In this document: in pieces, positions 1 through 5,819 of the stretch
Layout of the letters: every line of letters begins with the position of its first letter
How positions within the stretch are numbered: the first letter of the stretch is position 1
Origin: an uncultured Planctomycetaceae bacterium
GTDB taxonomy: Bacteria > Planctomycetota > Planctomycetia > Pirellulales > Pirellulaceae
Assembly (NCBI GenBank): GCA_903921945.1
Contig: CAIXSC010000751.1
Span: 1 to 5,819 of the forward strand
Length of the DNA: 5,819 nucleotides
Direction: 5' to 3'
Made by a program: the position numbers and the translations under genes
The notes under the pieces: generated by a model
Told to the model about the DNA's origin: nothing
Databases searched by the model: none
What the model saw: only the letters and a program-made list of their open reading frames with translations

Positions 1-1055
1 CGTTCGACGCGTGCCGGACAGACCACCGACGCAAGACCTTGCCGGATGGCGTCGTCTCCAATTCGCCAGCCCGCTTCGCGAAGCCGGTTCATGGCAGCAA
101 TCGCGACGGCCGCATTGAGCGCTTGATGATCGCCTCGCAACTTCACATTCGCCTCAAGTGCGGCTGTCGTGCCCGGTGCGGCTGTCGTGCCTGTCGCGTC
201 CGTCGTGTCTAGCGCGGCTGTTGGGGTCGGCCGTGGGCCGGACGTAAGCGAGTGCGTTGTCGCGGGGGTTTCCCAATACGCGATGCGATTGGGGGCCAGG
301 TCGCCGTTGCGATCGAGTTGCCGGAAGTGGAAGTCGCGGCCCAGTTCGAAGAGCGGCGCTTGGCGTTCGGCCGCGATGCGGGCGATGACGTCGCGCGGTT
401 CGGCGGGCAGCACGCCGCTGACGGCGGGGATGCCCGGCTTGATGATGCCGGCTTTTTCACCGGCGATCAGGGCCAGGGTGTTTCCGAGCTGCTGAGTGTG
501 GTCGAAGCTGATCGTGGTGATAACGGAGACGGCTGGCCGGCAGACGTTGGTGGAATCCAGGCGGCCGCCGAGTCCCACTTCGAGCACCACCGCGTCGCAC
601 TTTGCCTCGGCGAAGCGGAGGAACGCGATCGCGGTCACGATGTCGAAGAACGTGGGACCGCCGCCCGCGATGCCCGCGGATTCGGCTTCGCGATCGAGCG
701 CTTCGACGGGGCCGCGCACTCGTTCCGCGAGCAGCCGGAATTCGTCGAGCGGGCATGGTTGGCCGTCGATGGCGACGCGTTCGGTGATCGATTCCAGGTG
801 GGGCGAGGTGTAGAGGGCCGTGCGGAGCCCGGCGGCGCGAAGGACCGCGGCCGACATGGCGGCCGTCGACCCTTTGCCCTTGGTGCCCGCGACATGGATG
901 ATTCGCAGGCCGTCCTGGGGATCGCCGAGCCGCCGCATCAGGGATCGCATCGCCTGCAGCTTGAATTCGCGGGTCGACGGCGGCGGCGTTCGCTCGTAGT
1001 CGATACGGCTGAAGAGAAAATTCAACGTCTCGTCCGATTCGCGCGGAGAATTCAT
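1..1055 (-). CDS. folC: Bifunctional folylpolyglutamate synthase / dihydrofolate synthase, C-terminus cut by window edge
   Basis: Cytoplasmic Mur-ligase-family enzyme that adds glutamate to dihydropteroate and/or folates using ATP. The reading frame is open from the ATG at 1055-1053 to base 1, giving 351 residues plus a partial codon; the rest of the C-terminal domain (roughly 100 residues in typical homologues) lies outside. Seen in order: ATP-binding loop GTKGKGST (57-64), TSPHL (83-87) and ITERV (90-94), GGGPTFFD (131-138), LEVGLGGRLDSTN (158-170), ITTISFDHTQQLG (179-191), EKAGIIKPG (200-208), GDHQALNA (308-315) and CPARVE (346-351). This string of motifs is diagnostic of FolC. An in-frame stop at 1091-1089 with no other ATG between fixes 1055 as the start, although no good Shine-Dalgarno is visible (only GGAAAA, about 10 nt farther than ideal). 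Odd points: a Thr/Ala/Pro-rich insertion at about 271-301 and PAR where the usual motif is PGR. Whether both activities are present cannot be told. Confidence 0.95.
   Translation of the reverse strand, partial: MNSPRESDETLNFLFSRIDYERTPPPSTREFKLQAMRSLMRRLGDPQDGLRIIHVAGTKGKGSTAAMSAAVLRAAGLRTALYTSPHLESITERVAIDGQPCPLDEFRLLAERVRGPVEALDREAESAGIAGGGPTFFDIVTAIAFLRFAEAKCDAVVLEVGLGGRLDSTNVCRPAVSVITTISFDHTQQLGNTLALIAGEKAGIIKPGIPAVSGVLPAEPRDVIARIAAERQAPLFELGRDFHFRQLDRNGDLAPNRIAYWETPATTHSLTSGPRPTPTAALDTTDATGTTAAPGTTAALEANVKLRGDHQALNAAVAIAAMNRLREAGWRIGDDAIRQGLASVVCPARVE
156..209 (-). repeat. Three tandem 18-bp units inside folC encoding a Thr/Ala-rich insert
   Basis: Read on the minus strand, three contiguous 18-bp units encode DTTDAT, GTTAAP and GTTAAL (FolC residues 283-300). 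Units 2 (174-191) and 3 (156-173) share 16 of 18 bases; unit 1 (192-209) matches unit 2 at about 12 of 18. The unit is a multiple of three, so copy-number change keeps frame. The array sits within a longer low-complexity stretch (residues about 271-301) just before the conserved GDHQALNA motif. I infer slippage or unequal duplication in a surface loop. Confidence 0.75.
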
Positions 1056-1096
1056 ATTGCCGCGGGTTTTCCAGCGTGTCAGGAGCCGCTACGTTT

Positions 1097-1112
1097 CTTG
1101 CAGGCCAGCAAG
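1097..1112. promoter_or_regulatory. Near-palindrome overlapping the candidate -35, possible operator
   Basis: CTTGCAGGCCAGCAAG is a 16-bp inverted repeat centred on GGCC, symmetric at all positions except one central pair (A/A). It covers the TTGCAG -35 candidate and lies between the divergent folC and ABC starts. That is a suitable place for a dimeric regulator, or for a short hairpin in a folC-directed leader. No regulator gene is visible in the window to match it. Confidence 0.3.
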
Positions 1113-1126
1113 CCGCATTTTATAGT
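1098..1126 (+). promoter_or_regulatory. Candidate sigma70-type promoter for the ABC operon
   Basis: TTGCAG (1098-1103), 17-bp spacer, TATAGT (1121-1126). The -10 box matches the consensus at 5 of 6 positions and the spacing is ideal, but the -35 matches only TTG. Transcription would start near 1133 and give a 5' leader of about 125 nt before the ATPase ATG. A second, weaker -10-like TATAGA lies at 1218-1223 without a visible -35. Promoter consensus in the likely host phylum is poorly known to me, so this rests on pattern match and position only. Confidence 0.4.
1119..1124 (-). promoter_or_regulatory. Candidate -10 box for folC
   Basis: On the minus strand the bases read TATAAA, about 64 nt upstream of the folC ATG. 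It overlaps the plus-strand TATAGT, so the two divergent promoters could share one AT-rich core in otherwise GC-rich DNA. No convincing -35 is seen at the right spacing. Confidence 0.2.
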
Positions 1127-1247
1127 GGCCGTTTCCGTTTTCCGGTATTCCCGCGCCTGCTCGTCCCGCGAGATCCCTTTTCCCGCCCGGCCGCGAACCG
1201 TCCGGGGCTCGGCTGCGTATAGACGACGTTCATCGAGTGCCACGCCT

Positions 1248-1251
1248 GGAG
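1248..1251 (+). promoter_or_regulatory. Ribosome binding site of the ABC ATPase gene
   Basis: GGAG, 7 nt before the ATG at 1259. It supports this start even though the first ~20 residues are Ala/Ser/Thr-rich and not part of the ABC fold, which begins around residue 22 (a GTG at 1325 would be the alternative). Confidence 0.6.
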
Positions 1252-1258
1252 TCCGCGC

Positions 1259-2206
1259 ATGAGTTCCACCGCCACCGCCGCCCCGGCCACCGCCGCGTCC
1301 GGCGCTTCGGCAGCGTCCGATGTCGTGATCGAAACCCGCAGTCTGACCAAAGATTATCGCGATTTTTGGGGCCGCCCCAAGGTGCGGGCCCTCAAGGCGC
1401 TCGACCTGGAAGTGCGGCGCGGCGAGATCTTCGGGCTGCTCGGCCCCAACGGTTCGGGCAAGTCGACAACCATCAAACTGCTGCTCGGCCTGTTGTTCCC
1501 CACCAGTGGCCATGCCTTGGTGTTCGGCAAAGGCGCGACCGACGTGGGCAAAAACGAGCGTATCGGGTATCTGCCCGAGGAATCGTATCTGTACAAGTTC
1601 CTCAACGCCCACGAGACGCTCGATTTCTACGGCCGCCTGTTCGACATGCCGTCGGATGTCCGCAAACGGCGTGTCGATGAACTCATTAAGCAGGTAGGGT
1701 TGGAAAAGGCGAAGCGGCGCCAGTTGCGGGAATATTCGAAGGGCATGACCCGCCGCGTGGGGCTCGCCCAAGCCCTGATCAACGACCCCGAGCTGCTGTT
1801 GCTCGACGAACCCACCTCCGGCCTTGATCCGCTCGGCACGCACGAGATGAAGGAGATGATCCTGCAGCTCAAAGCGCAAGGCAAGACGATCGTGATGTGC
1901 AGCCACTTGCTGGCCGACGTCCAGGATGTGTGCGATCGTGTCGCCATCCTGCACCAAGGCGAGTTGAAGGAGCTGGGCCGGGTCGATTCGTTGTTGGCGG
2001 TCAAAGATGTCACGCAGATTCGCGCGAAGGGATTCGCCAAGGGGCTGTCGAGCGAAGCGGAAGCGGAAATCCGAGCGGTGATCGCCAAGCACGGCGGCAG
2101 TGTCGAGGAAATCAGCAACCCGACAACGACGCTCGAAGAACTGTTCCTCACGACGGTCCAGTCCAGCGAAGCGCGTCCGGGCCGCCGCGCCGCCGAAAAG
2201 AAGTAA
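1259..2206 (+). CDS. ABC transporter ATP-binding protein, ABC-2 exporter type
   Basis: 315-residue cytoplasmic nucleotide-binding subunit that hydrolyses ATP to drive the permease encoded next. Seen: Walker A GPNGSGKST (62-70), Q-loop region IGYLPEE (102-108), signature YSKGM (159-163, in place of LSGGQ), Walker B LLLLDEP (179-185), D-loop SGLD (187-190) and H-loop SH (215-216). All catalytic residues are present except that Glu107 stands where the Q-loop Gln is usual. The C-terminal part (about 245-300) resembles the small accessory domain seen in NatA/YtrB-like ATPases, ending in TLEELFLTTV, a common closing motif of that group. The first ~21 residues are low-complexity Ala/Ser/Thr. It is the first gene of a three-gene operon, preceded by a good ribosome site and a candidate promoter, and followed after 18 bp by the permease. 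Substrate unknown; the subfamily assignment is secure, a specific gene name is not. Confidence 0.95.
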   Translation: MSSTATAAPATAASGASAASDVVIETRSLTKDYRDFWGRPKVRALKALDLEVRRGEIFGLLGPNGSGKSTTIKLLLGLLFPTSGHALVFGKGATDVGKNERIGYLPEESYLYKFLNAHETLDFYGRLFDMPSDVRKRRVDELIKQVGLEKAKRRQLREYSKGMTRRVGLAQALINDPELLLLDEPTSGLDPLGTHEMKEMILQLKAQGKTIVMCSHLLADVQDVCDRVAILHQGELKELGRVDSLLAVKDVTQIRAKGFAKGLSSEAEAEIRAVIAKHGGSVEEISNPTTTLEELFLTTVQSSEARPGRRAAEKK

Positions 2207-2224
2207 CGCAGGCGAAAGATTCCC

Positions 2225-4132
2225 ATGCCGATTGAATTTGAAATCCTGACGTTCTCCGAGTGGTTCTTTCCGTCGGCGACACGCGGCGGGGCGCTGCTCT
2301 ACTTCCTCTCGACGTTCGCCCTGCTATCGGTCATCGGTTTGCTGGCGTGGTACATCGTCGCGGCCTATTTCCAGGGGCCGAGCGAAGCCTTCTACTCGGT
2401 GGCGAAAGTCGTTTACAAGGCGTTTTCGGACGACCTGCCCCGGTTCTCGCTCCGACGCACGCTCGCCATGGCCCAACTCACGGTGCTCGAGGCGATCCGC
2501 CGCAAAATCATCTGGGCGTTCGTCGTGTTCGTGCTGCTGTTGTTGTTCGCCAGCCTGTTCCTGGATGGCATCAGCGACAATCCGGCCCGTATTTATCTCA
2601 GCATTGTGCTCAACAGCACCTATTTTCTCATCCTGCTGTTATCGGTCGTGCTCTCGACCTTCAGCTTGCCGAACGAAGTGAAGAACCGCACGATCTATTC
2701 GCTGGTGACGAAGCCGATTCGCGCGGGCGAGATCGTGCTCGGCAAGATCGTCGGTTTCACCGTCATCGGCACCGTGGTGCTCGCCGTCATGTGCGTGGTC
2801 AGCTACGGGTTCGTGGTCCGCGGACTGAACCACCGGCACTCGATTGAAGCGGAAGCTGTCGAGCGCACCGGCCAGGGGGACTCGCTAGCGGCCACCGGCA
2901 AAACTTCGTCGGATTCGCGCCATCACCACACGTTCACGGTGGGACCGGATGGCTTGGGCCGCACGGAATTGGCGATGGGCCACTGGCACGAAGTGCAGGC
3001 CATTCGCGACGGGGACAAGGTTCGCTACGAAATCGGCCCGCATGAGGGGCTGCTGGTCGCGCGTGTGCCGAAGTACGGCAAGCTGCGTTTCCTGGACTCC
3101 CAAGGCCGGCCAGGCAAAGGGATCAGCGTCGGCCAAGAGTGGGCCTACCGCAGCTACGTGGAAGGCCGGACCCAAGCGGCCGCGATCTGGAAGTTCGAGG
3201 GCATCACCCCCGACATGTTCCCGAAAGAAAACTTCCCGAATGGCTTGCCGATCGAAATGAATCTCCGCGTCTTCCGGACGACCAAAGGAGATATCGTGTC
3301 GCCGATCGTCGGCGAAATCGTCGTGGTCAATCCAAGCAATCAAGCCAAGATTCTCCGCAGCGAAACGCTGACATTTCCCGCCCGCGAGTTTGTTCGGTCG
3401 GAACGCACCATCCCGTGGCAACTGAAGGGTGTCGATGCGGAAGGCCAGGTTGTCGACGTGGACCTGTTGAAAGACTTGGTTCATCAAGGTCAGCTGGAGA
3501 TTCACATTCGCTGCGGCCAGGCGGCCCAGTACTTCGGCATGGCCCAACCCGACCTGTTCGTGCAGGCGGGCGAGACGACGTTCGCGGAGAATTTCGCCAA
3601 GGGCCATATCAGCATCTGGCTGCAAATGGTCATGGTGATCTCGCTGGGCGTGATGTTCAGCACCTTCCTCAGCGGCCCCGTTTCGCTGTTGGCGATGTTC
3701 ATCAGTTTCTCGTTCGGGTACTTCTCAAGCTTCGTGACCGAACTGTTCCAAGGCGTGTTCCAGGGAACGGATCCGGTGAAAACCGTGGTTCGCAACCTGT
3801 TCAACATCGAGGAGGGGACAGGGGTCGAAGGTGGCGGCCCGCTAGAGTCGATCTACCGTATTTTCCGCCAGTTGAATTTGAGCGCCGATTTGGAACTGGG
3901 GTTCGCCGAGAAGCCAATCCAATACATCGATATGACAGGCATGCTGGTCATGCGGTTGCTCTTGCAGCTCTTCCCCGACTTCAGTCGTTTTGACAATTCC
4001 GACTTCGTGGAATATGGCTTCGCGGTCGACCCGGATCTGCTGCTGATCCAAACCGTGACCGCTCTGGCCTTCTCCGCATCGGCGGCGCTTATCGGGTACT
4101 TCTTCCTCAAGACGCGGGAGCTGGCGGCATGA
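2225..4132 (+). CDS. ABC-2 type transporter permease with large extracytoplasmic domain
   Basis: 635-residue integral membrane subunit, about twice the length of a minimal ABC-2 permease. Hydrophobic segments by eye: TM1 ~22-49, TM2 ~95-113, TM3 ~122-147, TM4 ~174-198, TM5 ~462-482, TM6 ~484-505, TM7 ~605-627. Positive charges (R77, R78, R92, R93, K94 before TM2; the NEVKNRTIYSLVTKPIRAGE stretch before TM4) place those loops inside. The latter (150-169) resembles the conserved ABC-2 cytoplasmic loop that contacts the ATPase. By this topology residues 199-460 form a large outward domain, rich in beta-type sequence and with clustered His (203, 205, 233-235, 253, 255); a second outward stretch of ~100 residues (506-604) follows TM6. 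The ATG at 2225 has only a weak AGGCGAAAG-like site; 18 bp separate it from the ATPase stop, and its own stop overlaps the next gene. Pairing with the ATPase is clear; the cargo is not. Confidence 0.9.
   Translation: MPIEFEILTFSEWFFPSATRGGALLYFLSTFALLSVIGLLAWYIVAAYFQGPSEAFYSVAKVVYKAFSDDLPRFSLRRTLAMAQLTVLEAIRRKIIWAFVVFVLLLLFASLFLDGISDNPARIYLSIVLNSTYFLILLLSVVLSTFSLPNEVKNRTIYSLVTKPIRAGEIVLGKIVGFTVIGTVVLAVMCVVSYGFVVRGLNHRHSIEAEAVERTGQGDSLAATGKTSSDSRHHHTFTVGPDGLGRTELAMGHWHEVQAIRDGDKVRYEIGPHEGLLVARVPKYGKLRFLDSQGRPGKGISVGQEWAYRSYVEGRTQAAAIWKFEGITPDMFPKENFPNGLPIEMNLRVFRTTKGDIVSPIVGEIVVVNPSNQAKILRSETLTFPAREFVRSERTIPWQLKGVDAEGQVVDVDLLKDLVHQGQLEIHIRCGQAAQYFGMAQPDLFVQAGETTFAENFAKGHISIWLQMVMVISLGVMFSTFLSGPVSLLAMFISFSFGYFSSFVTELFQGVFQGTDPVKTVVRNLFNIEEGTGVEGGGPLESIYRIFRQLNLSADLELGFAEKPIQYIDMTGMLVMRLLLQLFPDFSRFDNSDFVEYGFAVDPDLLLIQTVTALAFSASAALIGYFFLKTRELAA
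4116..4120 (+). promoter_or_regulatory. Ribosome binding site of the third operon gene, inside the permease end
   Basis: GGGAG ends 8 nt before the ATG at 4129. Together with the ATGA stop/start overlap it settles this start and suggests translational coupling to the permease. Confidence 0.65.
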
Positions 4133-5819
4133 ACCGGAACCGTTCCTTCCAGCGCAAGATCGTCTACGGAGCAATCATTGCCCTGTTGGCGTTTCCGCTG
4201 TTCTATCTGGGACAACCCGCGACGCCCAAAGAACAGGGCGGCGTGCTGGCCCAGATGCGTCGCCGCCACAATCTCGCCCAGGCAACACTGGGCGACATCG
4301 ATCCGGCCAGCGAAACGATGAAACTCGTGACGCTCGGGTTGCGGCCCGTCGCCTGGATCGCGCTGATGGAGCGCCAAAACACGTACAAGAAAAAGGAAGA
4401 TTGGGACAGCCTCGCCGTCACGCTCAATCAACTCACCAAGCTCGACCCGAATATCGTCCAGGTATGGGAGTTCCAAGCGCACAACCTGTCGTACAACGTC
4501 TCCGTCGAGTTCGACGACTACCGGCATCGGTATCTGTGGGTGACAAAGGGGATCGACTTCCTGGTTCGCGGTACCCAGTACAACCGGAATGAACCCAAGC
4601 TCGACCGCTACGTGGGCTGGTACATGGGGCACAAAATTGGAAAGTCGGACGAGCAACGCCAGTTCCGACGGCTGTTCCGCACCGACAACGATTTCCACCT
4701 CGCCCTGAACCAGAACGGCGGCGTAACCGTCGAACAACCGGACGCCCAAGGGCCGGATGGCCGCCCCGACAACTGGCTGGTGGGCCGCCAATGGTTCGTC
4801 AAAGCCGAGGAAGGGGTGAAGCAGGGCCGGACGCTCCGCGGGATGAGCCCGCTGTTGTTCTATGCCGATGGTCCCATGGCGCGGATCAGCTACGCGACCG
4901 CCATCGAAGAAGAAGGCGTGCTCGACGAAAAGGCTCGTATCGCCTGGGAAAAAGCCGGCGTGGATTGGCGGCTGTACGGCGACCTGACCATCCCGCATTC
5001 GACCGGCCACACCCTGCGACTTAACGATCTCGATGGACTGCTCAAAAACCAAACCGAACTCAATGCCAAACTGGACGAAGCGGTGCCCGGAGCCCGTGAA
5101 GCGCTGCGACAGCAAAAGCGGTCGCTGCTAACCGACGAGCAACGCAAGGCGATCGACACGCCCGAAGCCGAACGCACTCCCGCCCAGCAAATGGCGGTTT
5201 TCGAAACGCTCCAGAAAATGTTCATCTCGCCGCTCGAAATCGCGGCCAAGTCGAGCGACGCCAACCGCGCCCGAGCCCGCGACATCGCGGAACGCCTGTA
5301 CCAACTGGAAGAAATCCAACTCGCCCACACCCGCGCCTATCGGCAACAGGTGAACTTCGAGTACTGGGGGATGCGGTGCGAACTGGAGCAGACAACCGAG
5401 GCGGTCGACGCGCGTCGATTCCTGTTCGAAGCCAAACAGTTCATGGACGCCGCCGACCCCGAAAGCGCGAAGAAGTCGTTCGAGAAATCGTTCGACAACT
5501 GGGCCATGCTCATGGAGCGTTTCCCAGCCATCGAAGACGACATCTCCTTCACGGAACTCGGTAAAGACATCGCGCTCTACAACCAAGTCCTCGGTCAACT
5601 CGATCTGAAACTGCCCGCCGACTTCAAACTGCGGCGAATGTACGAACGGCATCTCGAACGCAGCGGCCTGCCTCGCGAAGTCTTCGGTCCGCCCAGCCAA
5701 AAGCCTGCGGAAAAACCGGCAGAGAAACCGATGGATGACAAGCCAGCGACCGAAAAACCGGCAGCCGAAAGGCCAGTGACCGAAAAGCCGGCAGCCGAGA
5801 AGCCGGCGACTGAGAAGCC
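4129..5819 (+). CDS. Membrane-anchored extracytoplasmic protein of unknown function, TPR-like, C-terminus beyond window
   Basis: No recognised enzyme motif. The frame is open from ATG 4129 to the window end (563 codons plus part of another), no stop. Seen: a basic N-terminus (RNRSFQRK, 3-10), one hydrophobic helix (11-28) that lacks an obvious cleavage site or lipobox and so looks like a signal anchor, then a soluble body predicted outside the cytoplasm. Residues ~70-170 have the spacing of paired helices of TPR type (WIALMERQ, then LNQLTKLDPN, then VWEFQAHNLSYNVS, then WVTKGIDFL). Residues ~300-345 and ~375-465 are charged and helical, with coiled-coil-like stretches (LLKNQTELNAKLDEA; ARDIAERLYQLEEIQ). 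From 525 on it is a Lys/Pro/Glu/Ala repeat tail. I recall similar proteins in planctomycetes, some carrying an old 'iron responsive element' label that has no functional support I know of. ATGA overlap with the permease implies a shared role, perhaps as an accessory subunit contacting the permease's outward domain. That role is inference. Confidence 0.85.
   Translation, partial: MNRNRSFQRKIVYGAIIALLAFPLFYLGQPATPKEQGGVLAQMRRRHNLAQATLGDIDPASETMKLVTLGLRPVAWIALMERQNTYKKKEDWDSLAVTLNQLTKLDPNIVQVWEFQAHNLSYNVSVEFDDYRHRYLWVTKGIDFLVRGTQYNRNEPKLDRYVGWYMGHKIGKSDEQRQFRRLFRTDNDFHLALNQNGGVTVEQPDAQGPDGRPDNWLVGRQWFVKAEEGVKQGRTLRGMSPLLFYADGPMARISYATAIEEEGVLDEKARIAWEKAGVDWRLYGDLTIPHSTGHTLRLNDLDGLLKNQTELNAKLDEAVPGAREALRQQKRSLLTDEQRKAIDTPEAERTPAQQMAVFETLQKMFISPLEIAAKSSDANRARARDIAERLYQLEEIQLAHTRAYRQQVNFEYWGMRCELEQTTEAVDARRFLFEAKQFMDAADPESAKKSFEKSFDNWAMLMERFPAIEDDISFTELGKDIALYNQVLGQLDLKLPADFKLRRMYERHLERSGLPREVFGPPSQKPAEKPAEKPMDDKPATEKPAAERPVTEKPAAEKPATEK
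5701..5819 (+). repeat. Lys-Pro-Glu-Ala repeat tail with a 30-bp period
   Basis: Residues 525-564 of the third gene are built from EKPA-like units. From 5737 a 10-residue unit recurs three times (starting 5737, 5767, 5797; last one cut): DKPATEKPAA, ERPVTEKPAA, EKPATEKP. Copies differ mostly at third codon positions (AAA/AAG, CCG/CCA, GAA/GAG), so the protein pattern is better kept than the DNA. It continues past the window edge. Likely an extended, disordered, alternately charged segment. Confidence 0.85.

Larger units (their letters stand above)
1259..5819 (+). other. Three-gene operon: ABC ATPase, ABC-2 permease, anchored extracytoplasmic protein
   Basis: All three genes face the same way with an 18-bp gap and then a 4-bp overlap, and no terminator-like hairpin plus T-run is seen between them. 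The only candidate promoter is upstream of the ATPase. The arrangement suggests one transcript and one complex: ATPase in the cytoplasm, permease in the membrane, third protein anchored and facing outward. The operon may continue beyond the right edge. Confidence 0.8.

Noticed and set aside
1218..1223. TATAGA as the main operon -10 box
   Set aside because: No -35-like hexamer lies 16-18 bp upstream (the bases there are GC-rich and unlike TTGACA), so the 1098-1126 candidate is preferred.
252..1262. 336-codon plus-strand open frame antisense to folC
   Set aside because: Its codons are in exact register with the folC codons on the other strand. Stops there require TTA, CTA or TCA in folC, which are rare in this GC-rich gene. 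The product is Arg/Gly-rich with no recognisable domain, while the folC frame has a full motif set.
1079..2092. 337-codon minus-strand open frame under the ABC ATPase gene
   Set aside because: Again codon-register antisense to a clear gene; open only because the sense gene avoids TTA, CTA and TCA codons.
2885..3625. 246-codon minus-strand open frame under the permease outward domain
   Set aside because: Codon-register shadow of the permease, same explanation as the other antisense frames.
3853..5115. 420-codon minus-strand open frame across the permease/third gene junction
   Set aside because: It is in codon register with the third gene and spans a well-supported ATGA gene overlap on the plus strand. 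No ribosome site or family motif supports it.
5128..5700. 190-codon minus-strand open frame under the third gene
   Set aside because: Codon-register shadow of the third gene; no independent support.
4129..5819. Third gene as a lipoprotein or a secreted enzyme
   Set aside because: The hydrophobic helix is not followed by a Cys-containing lipobox, and no catalytic motif is seen in the visible 563 residues.

Overview
The window looks like ordinary chromosomal DNA from a GC-rich bacterium. My best guess is a planctomycete (Planctomycetota, Pirellula-like or Gemmata-like). The reasons are the style of the proteins: an ABC-2 permease with a very large extracytoplasmic insertion, and a membrane-anchored helical protein of a kind I associate with that phylum. 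This placement is from recall of protein families, not from a search. There are no tRNA or rRNA genes, insertion sequences, CRISPR arrays or phage genes.

Layout: positions 1-1055 on the minus strand hold most of folC (folylpolyglutamate/dihydrofolate synthase). It begins at 1055 and its C-terminus runs off the left edge. A 203-bp divergent intergenic region (1056-1258) follows, with a plausible sigma70-type promoter facing right and a 16-bp near-palindrome over its -35 element. Three plus-strand genes then form a tight operon. They are an ABC ATPase (1259-2206), an 18-bp gap, a 635-residue ABC-2 type permease (2225-4132), and, overlapping it by ATGA, a membrane-anchored extracytoplasmic protein with a TPR-like N-terminal half (4129 to the right edge, incomplete). 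The last gene ends, as far as seen, in a Lys/Pro/Glu/Ala repeat tail.

How the genes fit together: the ATPase (intact Walker A, signature, Walker B and H-loop) should drive the permease, which has an ABC-2 type fold with about 7 membrane segments. The permease carries about 260 residues between TM4 and TM5, predicted to face outward and containing a cluster of histidines. The third protein is predicted to be anchored by one N-terminal helix with its bulk on the same outward side, so it could be a partner of the permease loop. Substrate and direction cannot be read from the sequence; export or a mechanical role in the envelope is the usual expectation for this ATPase subfamily. This three-gene system is the part most worth pursuing. 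folC is divergently transcribed and probably unrelated in function.
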